A stretch of 64,000 bases of DNA. It comes from an uncultured Bacteroidota bacterium (GTDB taxonomy: Bacteria > Bacteroidota > Bacteroidia > Flavobacteriales > Flavobacteriaceae). The notes under the pieces were generated by a model. The model was not told the origin of the DNA. It saw nothing but the letters and a program-made list of their open reading frames with translations, and did no database searches. The DNA lies in contig CACCAP010000006.1 of NCBI GenBank assembly GCA_902544085.1, positions 47,159 to 111,158 on the forward strand, read 5' to 3'. The stretch's first letter is position 1. Every line of letters begins with the position of its first letter. The position numbers were made by a program, and so were the translations under genes. Below are positions 1 to 8,220 of the stretch, one piece after another.

Positions 1-1350
1 TATATCTTTGTTGGCCATCAAATCCTCATAAATCATTTCAGTAACAATATTCCAATCTTTATTTTCAACCCAATTAGGATCAATTAACCTGTCTTCCCAA
101 TCTAATAATAACTTGAATAATGAATCATGAACGGACGGCTCTTTAAGTTTCAAATCTAAATCTTCAAAATAATTGTTTTCTATATTATAAAGAACGGTTG
201 AAGTATCATTTAATCTTATTAGCTTATAATTGCCTGATCGAACTGTTGCCATTTTATCTTTTCTCCAAAATAAGTTTTCGTTTTGAATAATGTTATCATT
301 GAGATAATTCATAATATTTTTTCCATCTGCATTCGCCATTAAATCATCATTTACGTTTGAGACTTCCAAACTTGTTTTGAAAATATCTAAAGCGGAAGTA
401 AATCCATCAAACTGAGTATTAGATTTTATTTTGTTTTTCCAAGTCATTATCATTGGAGTTTTTATACCTCCTTCAAACTGATTTCCCTTCCAGCCCTTAT
501 AAGGAAAAGGGGATGCATTATTTGACATTGCTGCACCATTGTCGCTTAAAAAATAAATGATTGTATTGTCATATTGATTGTTTTCTTTTAATGCATCGAT
601 AACATGACCAATAGCCTCATCCATAGACCACATCATGGATGCATAAACTTGTCTTGGATTATTTTTAAATTTTTCTAAAACTTCTTCTTTTGCCTGCATT
701 GGGGTGTGTGGGGCATTAAATGATAAGAAAAGAAAAAATGGATTATTTGATTGATTACTTTTATCAATAAAACTAATTGCTTTTTCACCTAATACATCAG
801 TTAAGTAGCCTTCAAAATTTGTCTGACTGTAATTTTCAACCACATTTCTAATGCTATTTCTATTCACTTCATCTGGATTATAAAAATAATTTCTAGCGCC
901 TGAAATAAATCCCCAGAAATAATCAAATCCATTTTTTAAAGGATGATTTTGTGTTTTATCTCCAAGATGCCATTTCCCAATTAGTCCAGTAGTGTAACCT
1001 TCAGTTTTTAGCGCTTCTGCAATTGTAATTTGATTTGGATCAAATGAATTATTTACGTCACTGTCTAAATTACACTCATGGCCAAAACGCTGTTGATACA
1101 TTCCAGTTAATAAACCGGCTCTTGAGGGGCTACAAACAGAAGCTGAAACATATGCATTATTAAAGGTAACACCATCTAAAGCTAATTGATCAAGGTTAGG
1201 AGTTTTAATTTCATCACTGCCCATGAAACCAAAGTCAGAGTAGCCTGCATCATCAGCTAAAATGATTATGATATTTGGCTTTGAATCATTAATACTAGAA
1301 CAAGAGATTAATGTTAAAATACAAACAAAAAAAAGGGCTAGTTTTTTCAT
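1..1350 (-). CDS. Sulfatase (formylglycine type), lipoprotein, C-terminus off the left edge
   Basis: The frame is open from the ATG at 1350 to base 1, so about 450 residues are visible and the C-terminus is missing. The start of the protein is a lipoprotein signal with lipobox LISC (Cys18). A metal-binding Asp pair (ILADDAGYSD, about 34-35) follows, then the Cys-type sulfatase signature CSPSR with the Cys at residue 73, the residue converted to formylglycine in this family. GKWHLG and SDNG, other active-site elements of S1 sulfatases, follow. It removes sulfate esters, probably from an algal polysaccharide; the exact substrate cannot be read from sequence. The ATG lies 3 nt after the stop of the upstream glycoside hydrolase, so the two are almost certainly one transcript. 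Confidence 0.93.
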   Translation of the reverse strand, partial: MKKLALFFVCILTLISCSSINDSKPNIIIILADDAGYSDFGFMGSDEIKTPNLDQLALDGVTFNNAYVSASVCSPSRAGLLTGMYQQRFGHECNLDSDVNNSFDPNQITIAEALKTEGYTTGLIGKWHLGDKTQNHPLKNGFDYFWGFISGARNYFYNPDEVNRNSIRNVVENYSQTNFEGYLTDVLGEKAISFIDKSNQSNNPFFLFLSFNAPHTPMQAKEEVLEKFKNNPRQVYASMMWSMDEAIGHVIDALKENNQYDNTIIYFLSDNGAAMSNNASPFPYKGWKGNQFEGGIKTPMIMTWKNKIKSNTQFDGFTSALDIFKTSLEVSNVNDDLMANADGKNIMNYLNDNIIQNENLFWRKDKMATVRSGNYKLIRLNDTSTVLYNIENNYFEDLDLKLKEPSVHDSLFKLLLDWEDRLIDPNWVENKDWNIVTEMIYEDLMANKDI

Positions 1351-1353
1351 TAT

Positions 1354-2508
1354 TTATCTATCTTTTTTATAATAAAGTATTTTACTTGTTAGCATATCCA
1401 ATTTTTCATTAGTTTTTTGAATAATTCTAATGTTTTCAGTATCAGGGTTTTCAAACTCATCCAATAATCCTCTAGCTCGAGATTTATTACGCTGATAGGC
1501 TCCACAAAGATGAAATCCAATACATCCTGGATTTTTAAAAAGTTCTTCAATTTGATCTTTATACCAATTTCCATCGGATCTTTTATAAATTCCATCTCCT
1601 TTTATTATCCCAGATCCATCTGCCAAAAGCACAGGCTTTCCTGTTTTTTTATGCCATTTATCAAGATTTAGTTTTGGATTTTTAAAATCCTGAAAAGATA
1701 GTACATCAACATAAGGCAATGCAGCTTCAACAACCTCCATTGCTATAAGAGCATTTGCTTCATAACGATCTCCAAGTATCAAATGATTTGGATCATATTT
1801 TCTAATAGCATCGTGAATTGTTTTGTAATATTGTTTAGCCATTTTAAAGAGTTCGTTTTTTCCCTCTTGAGTCTCTAGTTTTTTGGGATCGAAAATAGGC
1901 CCCCTCCATTCATTGTGGGGGCGATTGTGTACCCAAGTAGGACAATCACTGAAAAAATAACCAATTAAATTAGGATCATCTTTAACCTCTGCGCAATATG
2001 AACGCGCAACATAATCAACCCACTCTACCCATTCTTCACTAAAAAAATCATAATTTATTGTATGTTTTTCCCACTGATGCGATTCAATAAAAGGAAGCAT
2101 ACGACAATAAGGCATATTCAATACTTTTAACTCATCGTTAGTAAATGGCCTAGAATGTTGCCATTGCCTTACTGTAACTTCTTGTTCCCAACCCATTGTA
2201 TTAAAACCCCATTTTTCTAAATTTGGTTTTACAGATTTAACCAACCACTCAATTGTACTACTATTGTATTTTTCTTCCCAAATATGAATATTCTCTGCAT
2301 AACGTAAGCTTGCAGGGTCAAAATGGTTAAGACCAATTGAAAAAAAAGGTTTCTCATCAGGTGAAATTAGCAGCCATTTACCACCTATTTTGTCGAGTGT
2401 AAAAAAACCTTTAGTATTAAGTTGTGTTGTAGTGTTTTGTGAGAATAATTCATTAATCTGAACTGTTGATATAAAATATAAAATAATTATGAAAACAAGT
2501 TTTTTCAT
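1354..2508 (-). CDS. Secreted TIM-barrel glycoside hydrolase, agarase-like
   Basis: 384 residues with an N-terminal signal peptide (about 1-23, ending LFSQ). The body resembles (beta/alpha)8 hydrolases often labelled agarase or GH42/GH86-like in marine bacteria: PFFSIGLNHFDP near the N-terminus, a WGFNTMG strand, DDPNLIGYFFSDCPTW around strand 4, and KPVLLADGSG near strand 7. The likely strand-4 and strand-7 acids appear to be Asp rather than the Glu pair typical of clan GH-A. It lies directly upstream of a sulfatase with a 3-nt gap, suggesting coupled desulfation and backbone cleavage of a sulfated glycan. The polysaccharide is unknown. Confidence 0.75.
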   Translation of the reverse strand: MKKLVFIIILYFISTVQINELFSQNTTTQLNTKGFFTLDKIGGKWLLISPDEKPFFSIGLNHFDPASLRYAENIHIWEEKYNSSTIEWLVKSVKPNLEKWGFNTMGWEQEVTVRQWQHSRPFTNDELKVLNMPYCRMLPFIESHQWEKHTINYDFFSEEWVEWVDYVARSYCAEVKDDPNLIGYFFSDCPTWVHNRPHNEWRGPIFDPKKLETQEGKNELFKMAKQYYKTIHDAIRKYDPNHLILGDRYEANALIAMEVVEAALPYVDVLSFQDFKNPKLNLDKWHKKTGKPVLLADGSGIIKGDGIYKRSDGNWYKDQIEELFKNPGCIGFHLCGAYQRNKSRARGLLDEFENPDTENIRIIQKTNEKLDMLTSKILYYKKDR

Positions 2509-2557
2509 TTTATGTTATTAATTTATTTAAAAAATTACAATAATTAATTTTTTTTAA

Positions 2558-2609
2558 TTATATTTACATAACTACCTGATTATCAGGAACTTACTTGCCA
2601 ATACAGAAA
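2558..2609 (-). repeat. Duplicate of the mnmE 3' end (att-like direct repeat, distal copy)
   Basis: On the minus strand this stretch encodes the last codons of MnmE, F-C-I-G-K-stop (2591-2608), with no mnmE upstream of it. The bases after the stop also match those after the real mnmE stop at 6797-6845 (shared TGATAATCAG, then TAGTTAT.TAAATAT, with a few mismatches). A 13-bp perfect palindrome with a central T (CCTGATTATCAGG, 2575-2587) sits in it. The two copies bracket the nuclease and type IIG genes, as attL/attR would after site-specific insertion into the 3' end of mnmE. Confidence 0.75.
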
Positions 2610-2678
2610 GTATACTTGTTTGCTTTTGATTGACTATTTATATCTTTTGTTTTACTTTTCAGGGGGTTTTTAAAATTC

Positions 2679-2700
2679 ATTCGTACACTATTCGTACACT
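2679..2700. repeat. Tandem 11-bp direct repeat, possible recombinase or excisionase arm sites
   Basis: The 11-mer ATTCGTACACT occurs twice head to tail (2679-2689 and 2690-2700), 12 bp after the end of the type IIG gene and about 70 bp inside the distal att-like repeat. Repeats spaced one helical turn next to an attachment site are a usual form of arm-type binding site for tyrosine recombinases or excisionases. No recombinase gene is visible nearby, so the role is inferred. Confidence 0.5.
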
Positions 2701-2712
2701 TTTGTAACATTT

Positions 2713-5700
2713 TTAATTATTTTCTACTATTTCAATTTCTTCATTAGTTAAGCCATACAATTCATAAACCATTTGGTCTATTTCTTTATCTGTTTTATCA
2801 ATTTCTGTTTTTAAGACTTCTGCTTTTTCTTTTTGCTCATTAAAATACTGCATCCATTCTGCTTCTTCGCTCAATGATAATTTTTTGTATTCAGTTGCGT
2901 TTTCTTTTGCTGACTTTTTTCGTAATTTTTCTAACTCTTTTAATAAAACTCCAAATTCTAGTTCGTGCCAATTCTCTATTTTTCCGCTTAAAGCTGAAAT
3001 ATTAAATTTGGAATTAATTAACTTAATAAAGTTTGATGAAATATTTTGTAACAAGTTTTCTTGTTCAATACGTGTTTTACTTAATTTGCTTAATAAGTTT
3101 TGTTCAACAGAATTAGCTTGAAAAATTGGTAAATCTTTCCAATCATCTGGATAAAAATCAATTTTCCCTTTGCTTTCAAATTTTATATGATATGAAATTA
3201 ATTTTGAATTTATGACAGCAAGTAAATATTTTAATTTATATGATTCAGAATTGGATTCTACTATTACCCTGTCCTTTTTGATGTTTTTATAGTACTTTTT
3301 TATACTGTTATTATTTACTGAACTTAACTCATAAGCAGGTATTGCCATAATTATAGTGTTGTCGCAATAATGACTTTTATCGGTATAAACAGCAACTTTT
3401 TTTTGACGTGAGAGTAAAAGTTTACTGGGTGGATAAAGTTCTGGAAAAGTTGGTCTAACGAGTCTTGAAGGACATCGTTCTGTGTTGTATTCCAAATACA
3501 AATCTTTTGTTATTACATATCTTTCTAAATATTTGCCCTCTGTGTAAATCTTTGAATGAATTTCATTTTTTGTTGCAGATAACAAGTCAGTTTTCTTGAA
3601 TTTTTCAGGGTCTGATTTATCACTATTTAATCTCATACCATAACTGACATAACATAAATCAGCTAATGTGATACACTTTTCTGTATTTATTTTGAATTCG
3701 GCAACATTTAATAAATACTGTTCTTCTCCTTTAGATTTATTTTCAACTTCAATAGCATCATAAACGTTTTGAACACGTTTGACTTTTTTTGCAGGTTTTG
3801 TACTTTTTAGTTTTTGTATGAAGGTTATTTTACTTCTAACTCCAACATTTTGAAATACATAAATGTCAGGAAAAAAGTCGATTTGGTATAAGAAGTAATT
3901 CTCTTCAATTAAGTTAACCAATTTTTTTGTGTAATCAGATTTACCAATAGTATCTGGAATTATCATAGCTGACAAACCATTTTCCTTTGTAAGTTCTATA
4001 CCTTTTTCAATGAATGGAACGTATAAATCCCACATTTTATAAGGACTTTTGTAATTTTTTTCTATGAAATTACGGCCTAAAATGTCATCATTATCTCTTG
4101 CCTTCACATAAGGTGGATTTCCAATAATTACATCAAAACCTCCTTTTTCAAAAACTTCTGGAAATTCTTTTTTCCAATCAAATGCTTTGTCTACTGCAAC
4201 GGTTGGGTCGTCAATTAAACTGTTACCACATTTTATATTATTGTTTAATGACGTTAATTTTCTGCCTTTTTCTGCAGTTCTTAACCAAAGTGATAATTTG
4301 GCAATTTCTACACTTTCTTCATTAATATCTACACCGTAAATGTTATTTTCTAAAATAGCATTTTCTACTTCGCTTAATACCATTGCATCTCCAAATAGTT
4401 TGGCTTGTAATTCATCAATATATTGGTGTTCTGCTATTAGAAATTCTAATGCTTGATTTAAAAATGCTCCACTTCCACAGGCTGGGTCACAAATTGTAAT
4501 CTGTAATAACCACTTTCTGTAATCTTCTAATTTTTGTACAAGCTTTTTTAATGTTGCTTTCTGTCTTCCTTTACGTTTTTTTTCGAATTCATATTCTTGT
4601 ATGTCGAGCTCGGTTTTCTTTTCTTCACAAAGTTTACCAACTGTATTATCTACAATGTATTTGGTTATATATTTTGGCGTGTAAAAAATACCATCTTTTT
4701 TTCTTTTAGATGTTTCTGTCTTTAAACCTGATATTTCATTTTGAATTTCTTCAATTTCTGATAGAGAGTGTTCAAAAATATGTCCCAAAATATTTACACT
4801 TATCTCAGACTCAAAATCATAATGACTTAAATTTTTGGTATGTTTTAATAAGATATTGTCGTCAATATCAATACTGTCTAAAATCTCATCATTAGCAAAT
4901 AATCCTCCGTTAAATGCAAAAATAGATTCGTGCTCTCCTTTTGCTGGTCTTCCGATATTTAAAACAGAGAAATATTGTTTAAAAATTGAGTATAGAGAGC
5001 GGGATTCCCCGAACGCTATATCCCCTTCCCACTTGGAAATTATTTTACTAATTGAATTAGCGGGAACTAAGTTTCTGTCCTCTGCGAAAAATATAAATAA
5101 GAACCTATCTAATAATTTTTGTGTCTTATTAAAAAGTAATAATTTATCATATTCAGAATTGGTTTCAACAAGACTATTAAATATTTCATTTCGAAAAGCT
5201 GAATAATCTTTATAAAGTTTTTTAGTAATACTTTCTTCAACTAAAACAGATTCATTCTTTAACTTTTTTGGAATTCCATTAAATATACTGTCCTTATGCA
5301 AACAAAGGTGTAGTAATTTATAATCTTCTTTGGATAAATTAAACAGGTCGAACTCCTCACAATCAACAGCATTTTCTACATAAAATCTTAGTTTTTCAAA
5401 ATTAGACGTAACTACATATTCACATTTTGGATGATGTGCTTTATATCCAAAAGCTTGAGCTTCTACAAATTTTAAATTTTTTGTATTAGTCCCTTTTAGC
5501 TCTATAACTAGTATAACTTCATTTTCTTTTTTTATCGCACCATCTGCTTTTTTGCTATCTGAAATATTTTTTTCTTCAAAAAATAAATTTCCTTCATCTG
5601 CTGAATCATATTGGGACTTATAACCTAAGCACTCAACAAAGATTTTTGTTAAAAAACCAGCTTGAAAAACTTCTTCCTTAAAGTCTCTTACTTTGGAAGA

Positions 5701-5802
5701 CATTTTTTGGTAATCTTGAATCTTTTCCCAACCAGAATTTATCTCATCATCATTGATTGTGTTTAAATAGTTATTTAGGACAGATTTTTGGAATAATGAC
5801 AT
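2713..5802 (-). CDS. Type IIG restriction-modification enzyme (Eco57I-like nuclease-methyltransferase fusion)
   Basis: 1029 residues. An N-terminal PD-(D/E)xK nuclease is visible as D87 followed by E101-x-K103 (VIELKG). A helical linker leads to an N6-adenine methyltransferase with the AdoMet loop DPACGSGAF at about 439-447 and the catalytic NPPY at 562-565. The C-terminal third resembles the TaqI/Eco57I target-recognition region and ends in a charged helical tail. One chain thus appears to carry cleavage, modification and recognition; the recognition sequence cannot be predicted. ATG start at 5802, 33 nt after the stop of the NucS-like gene, so probably co-transcribed. It lies inside the mnmE-flanked cassette, consistent with horizontal acquisition. 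Confidence 0.88.
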   Translation of the reverse strand: MSLFQKSVLNNYLNTINDDEINSGWEKIQDYQKMSSKVRDFKEEVFQAGFLTKIFVECLGYKSQYDSADEGNLFFEEKNISDSKKADGAIKKENEVILVIELKGTNTKNLKFVEAQAFGYKAHHPKCEYVVTSNFEKLRFYVENAVDCEEFDLFNLSKEDYKLLHLCLHKDSIFNGIPKKLKNESVLVEESITKKLYKDYSAFRNEIFNSLVETNSEYDKLLLFNKTQKLLDRFLFIFFAEDRNLVPANSISKIISKWEGDIAFGESRSLYSIFKQYFSVLNIGRPAKGEHESIFAFNGGLFANDEILDSIDIDDNILLKHTKNLSHYDFESEISVNILGHIFEHSLSEIEEIQNEISGLKTETSKRKKDGIFYTPKYITKYIVDNTVGKLCEEKKTELDIQEYEFEKKRKGRQKATLKKLVQKLEDYRKWLLQITICDPACGSGAFLNQALEFLIAEHQYIDELQAKLFGDAMVLSEVENAILENNIYGVDINEESVEIAKLSLWLRTAEKGRKLTSLNNNIKCGNSLIDDPTVAVDKAFDWKKEFPEVFEKGGFDVIIGNPPYVKARDNDDILGRNFIEKNYKSPYKMWDLYVPFIEKGIELTKENGLSAMIIPDTIGKSDYTKKLVNLIEENYFLYQIDFFPDIYVFQNVGVRSKITFIQKLKSTKPAKKVKRVQNVYDAIEVENKSKGEEQYLLNVAEFKINTEKCITLADLCYVSYGMRLNSDKSDPEKFKKTDLLSATKNEIHSKIYTEGKYLERYVITKDLYLEYNTERCPSRLVRPTFPELYPPSKLLLSRQKKVAVYTDKSHYCDNTIIMAIPAYELSSVNNNSIKKYYKNIKKDRVIVESNSESYKLKYLLAVINSKLISYHIKFESKGKIDFYPDDWKDLPIFQANSVEQNLLSKLSKTRIEQENLLQNISSNFIKLINSKFNISALSGKIENWHELEFGVLLKELEKLRKKSAKENATEYKKLSLSEEAEWMQYFNEQKEKAEVLKTEIDKTDKEIDQMVYELYGLTNEEIEIVENN

Positions 5803-5835
5803 TTTATTTAGAGTACTAATTGAAAGGTAATTTTT

Positions 5836-6774
5836 TCATTTATAAAGCTTGAAATTAACTTTGTACTTATAGAAGTCAATATTTGTTGTAACACTTAAAG
5901 CTCGTGTTAATTTAATATCATCTTCAAGTCCGATTATAACTCCTTTTACATTTTGATTTTCTTCAGCCAAATCGGACTTAACAAAACCCATATATCTTTG
6001 AATTTGACCAACTACATTATCACTAACTCTTCCTTTTTTAAGTTCAACAACAAGCAAAGTCTTTTTGTCTTTACTAATTGCTAAAATATCAATTGGACCT
6101 GTATCGGATGGGTATTGTTGACCAACGATTTCTCCATCAACTTCATATATATTATATTTCTTGCCAAGGGATGTTGAGCTCCAATTCTTCACTAAAAAAT
6201 CCTCAAGATGTTTTTCAAGCGCAAATTCTGATGGTTCTTCAATAGTTGGGTCGTTGGATATTACTGCAGTATCTCTTTTTCCGTACAATAATTTCTCTAA
6301 CTCATCTTCATATTTAGAAATATCTATTAGTGTATTTTGAGCGGTTAATGAACTTAAAAGCTCTTTAGACATTTCACTGACCTTAATAGATTTGTCAAAC
6401 CATTCAACTTTTCGTCTATGAAACTGGTCACCTAACTCATCGTCAAAATAATAGTTAGATATTATTTTGCAAGGATGATAATTTTTGTCTTTATCCTGGC
6501 AAAGAACTACTACATCTTTTTCAATACCTTTTGAAAGTGTCCAAATTACTCCACAATTTAACCCTGCTGCAACTCTTGATTTATTTGGTTCTCTTTTAAT
6601 TATTTCAGGAATGAATTTTTTATTGAACTCTCTCCAATTTTCATAAAGAGAATCTGATAAGTTAATATCTAACCCAAAGCCAACAGCGATATAATTATTT
6701 TTATAGAAATTTTTAAACCATTGATGGTCACGGCCTGTTCTTAACCTCATATACTTAAGCTGTTTGTACTTCAT
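5836..6774 (-). CDS. NucS/DUF91-like PD-(D/E)xK nuclease with an extra N-terminal domain
   Basis: 312 residues. The C-terminal half (about 180-312) looks like the NucS/DUF91 nuclease fold: ALEKHLEDFL helix, D229 in GPIDIL, E244-x-K246 in VVELKKG, and a QIQRYM helix (Q257, Y261). Residues 1-150 are not a known NucS N-terminus; they are rich in predicted strands around WTLSKGIEKDVVVLCQD and may be a PUA/EVE-like nucleic-acid reader, which is only a guess. It is the first gene of the cassette, starting 51 nt after the mnmE stop and followed by the type IIG enzyme. It may be a modification-dependent or accessory nuclease of that system, or a solitary defence nuclease. Confidence 0.7.
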   Translation of the reverse strand: MKYKQLKYMRLRTGRDHQWFKNFYKNNYIAVGFGLDINLSDSLYENWREFNKKFIPEIIKREPNKSRVAAGLNCGVIWTLSKGIEKDVVVLCQDKDKNYHPCKIISNYYFDDELGDQFHRRKVEWFDKSIKVSEMSKELLSSLTAQNTLIDISKYEDELEKLLYGKRDTAVISNDPTIEEPSEFALEKHLEDFLVKNWSSTSLGKKYNIYEVDGEIVGQQYPSDTGPIDILAISKDKKTLLVVELKKGRVSDNVVGQIQRYMGFVKSDLAEENQNVKGVIIGLEDDIKLTRALSVTTNIDFYKYKVNFKLYK

Positions 6775-6796
6775 ATTATTAATTTAAAAAAATTTA

Positions 6797-6845
6797 TCAT
6801 ATTTATATAACTAACTGATTATCAACTACTTACCAATACAAAAAT
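6797..6845 (-). repeat. mnmE 3' end and downstream flank (att-like direct repeat, proximal copy)
   Basis: This is the genuine end of mnmE (F-C-I-G-K-TAG) plus about 29 bp of downstream sequence. It matches 2558-2609, with the best block running from CTGATTATCA through the terminal codons; the two differ by substitutions and a few inserted bases. The nuclease cassette lies between the copies. Confidence 0.72.
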
Positions 6846-8220
6846 TTGAAAATATATTTCCTAGCATCTCGTCATTAGTTATTTGACCAGTGATTTCTCC
6901 AATTGAGTCAATAGCTTTTCTTAGATCTATTGACAAAAGATCTCCAGAGATGTTATTTTCCAAACCTTTTTCAACTTCAGCAAGAGACGTTAAAGCATGT
7001 GACAAAAACTCATAATGTCTCAAGTTTGTAACTACTGTACTTCCCGGTGTTTCTATTAACTCAAAAGCGTTAGATAATTTTTTAACTAAACCCAACACAG
7101 ATTTTTTTTCCAAAGCAGATATTTCAGCAATTTCAGTAATCCCGAATTTGCTAGATTTTTTCAAAAGGGCTTCTAAATCAATTTTGGAATTATTCTCTAA
7201 GTCTACTTTATTTCTAATTAGGACAATTTTTAAATCCTGTCGAGCAAACTCTTTTAAGTCATTTACAATTTCTTCCTCATTTGCATCATTAATATCAAAA
7301 AGATAAAGCAATACAGATGCCTCAGATATTTTTGATTTTGTTATTTCAATTCCTTTTGATTCAATAATATCTTTTGTTTTTCGAAGTCCCGCAGTGTCAA
7401 TGAATCTATACTTTATTCCGTTAATAATAATTACATCTTCTATTGCATCTCTGGTTGTTCCAGGGATGTCGCTTACAATTGCTTTTTGTTCATTTAATAA
7501 AGTATTTAGTAGTGATGATTTTCCAGAATTTGGTTTGCCAGCAATTGCAACTGGCACACCATTTTTAATTGCATTTCCATACTTAAATGATTCTTTTAAA
7601 TTTTGCACTTTCTCCTTAACTTTTTTAATGAGATTTTCTAGTTCACTTTTATTTGCAAAATCAACATCTTCCTCCCCAAAATCTAGCTCTAGCTCTATCA
7701 TTGAAACAAAATGAAGTAATTCTTCTCTCAAAACTTTTAAGTCATTTTGAAATCCTCCTCTCATTTGACTTAATGCGATTTTATGCATTGAAGACGAATC
7801 AGAATAAATAAGATCTGATACGGCCTCCGCTTGTGTCAAGTCCATTTTACCACTCAAAAATGATCTCATTGTAAACTCACCAGGTTTGGCAAGTCTTATG
7901 TCTTTTTCTAATAATGTTTGAAGTATTTTCTTTTGAATAAATGTAGAACCATGACATGAAATTTCAACTGTCTGCTGGCCTGTGTACGATTTGTCTTTAT
8001 CAAAAAAGAAAACTACCACCTCATCAATCACTTCATCTTCATTTATGAACTCCCCAAATATCATGGAATGGGATTTAATATTTAAAAGACTTTTTCCACT
8101 TTTAGATTTAAAAAAAGGATTGACTTTTTCCAATGCTTTTTCCCCACTTACTCGAATCAAAGAAATTGCCCCCATGCCACTGGGTGAGGATATAGCAACG
8201 ATATCATCTTTAAAATCCAT
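6826..8220 (-). CDS. mnmE: tRNA modification GTPase MnmE (TrmE)
   Basis: 464 residues, normal length. With MnmG it forms the complex that installs the (carboxymethyl)aminomethyl group at U34 of certain tRNAs. Visible are the N-terminal tetrahydrofolate-binding domain (IAISSPSGMGAISLIRVSG), a helical domain, and an inserted G domain with G1 GKPNSGKS, G2 DIPGTTRD, G3 DTAG and G4 NKVD. The protein ends in the conserved FCIGK with catalytic Cys461. The coding frame is intact although its 3' end has been used as an insertion site. The start abuts the stop of the GNAT-like gene upstream (no gap). Its partner mnmG is also in this window. Confidence 0.97.
   Translation of the reverse strand: MDFKDDIVAISSPSGMGAISLIRVSGEKALEKVNPFFKSKSGKSLLNIKSHSMIFGEFINEDEVIDEVVVFFFDKDKSYTGQQTVEISCHGSTFIQKKILQTLLEKDIRLAKPGEFTMRSFLSGKMDLTQAEAVSDLIYSDSSSMHKIALSQMRGGFQNDLKVLREELLHFVSMIELELDFGEEDVDFANKSELENLIKKVKEKVQNLKESFKYGNAIKNGVPVAIAGKPNSGKSSLLNTLLNEQKAIVSDIPGTTRDAIEDVIIINGIKYRFIDTAGLRKTKDIIESKGIEITKSKISEASVLLYLFDINDANEEEIVNDLKEFARQDLKIVLIRNKVDLENNSKIDLEALLKKSSKFGITEIAEISALEKKSVLGLVKKLSNAFELIETPGSTVVTNLRHYEFLSHALTSLAEVEKGLENNISGDLLSIDLRKAIDSIGEITGQITNDEMLGNIFSNFCIGK

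Noticed and set aside
4835..5206. Open frame of 123 codons on the + strand across the type IIG gene
   Set aside because: It lies wholly antisense to a well-supported coding region with clear methyltransferase motifs and has no recognisable domain; it is a shadow frame.
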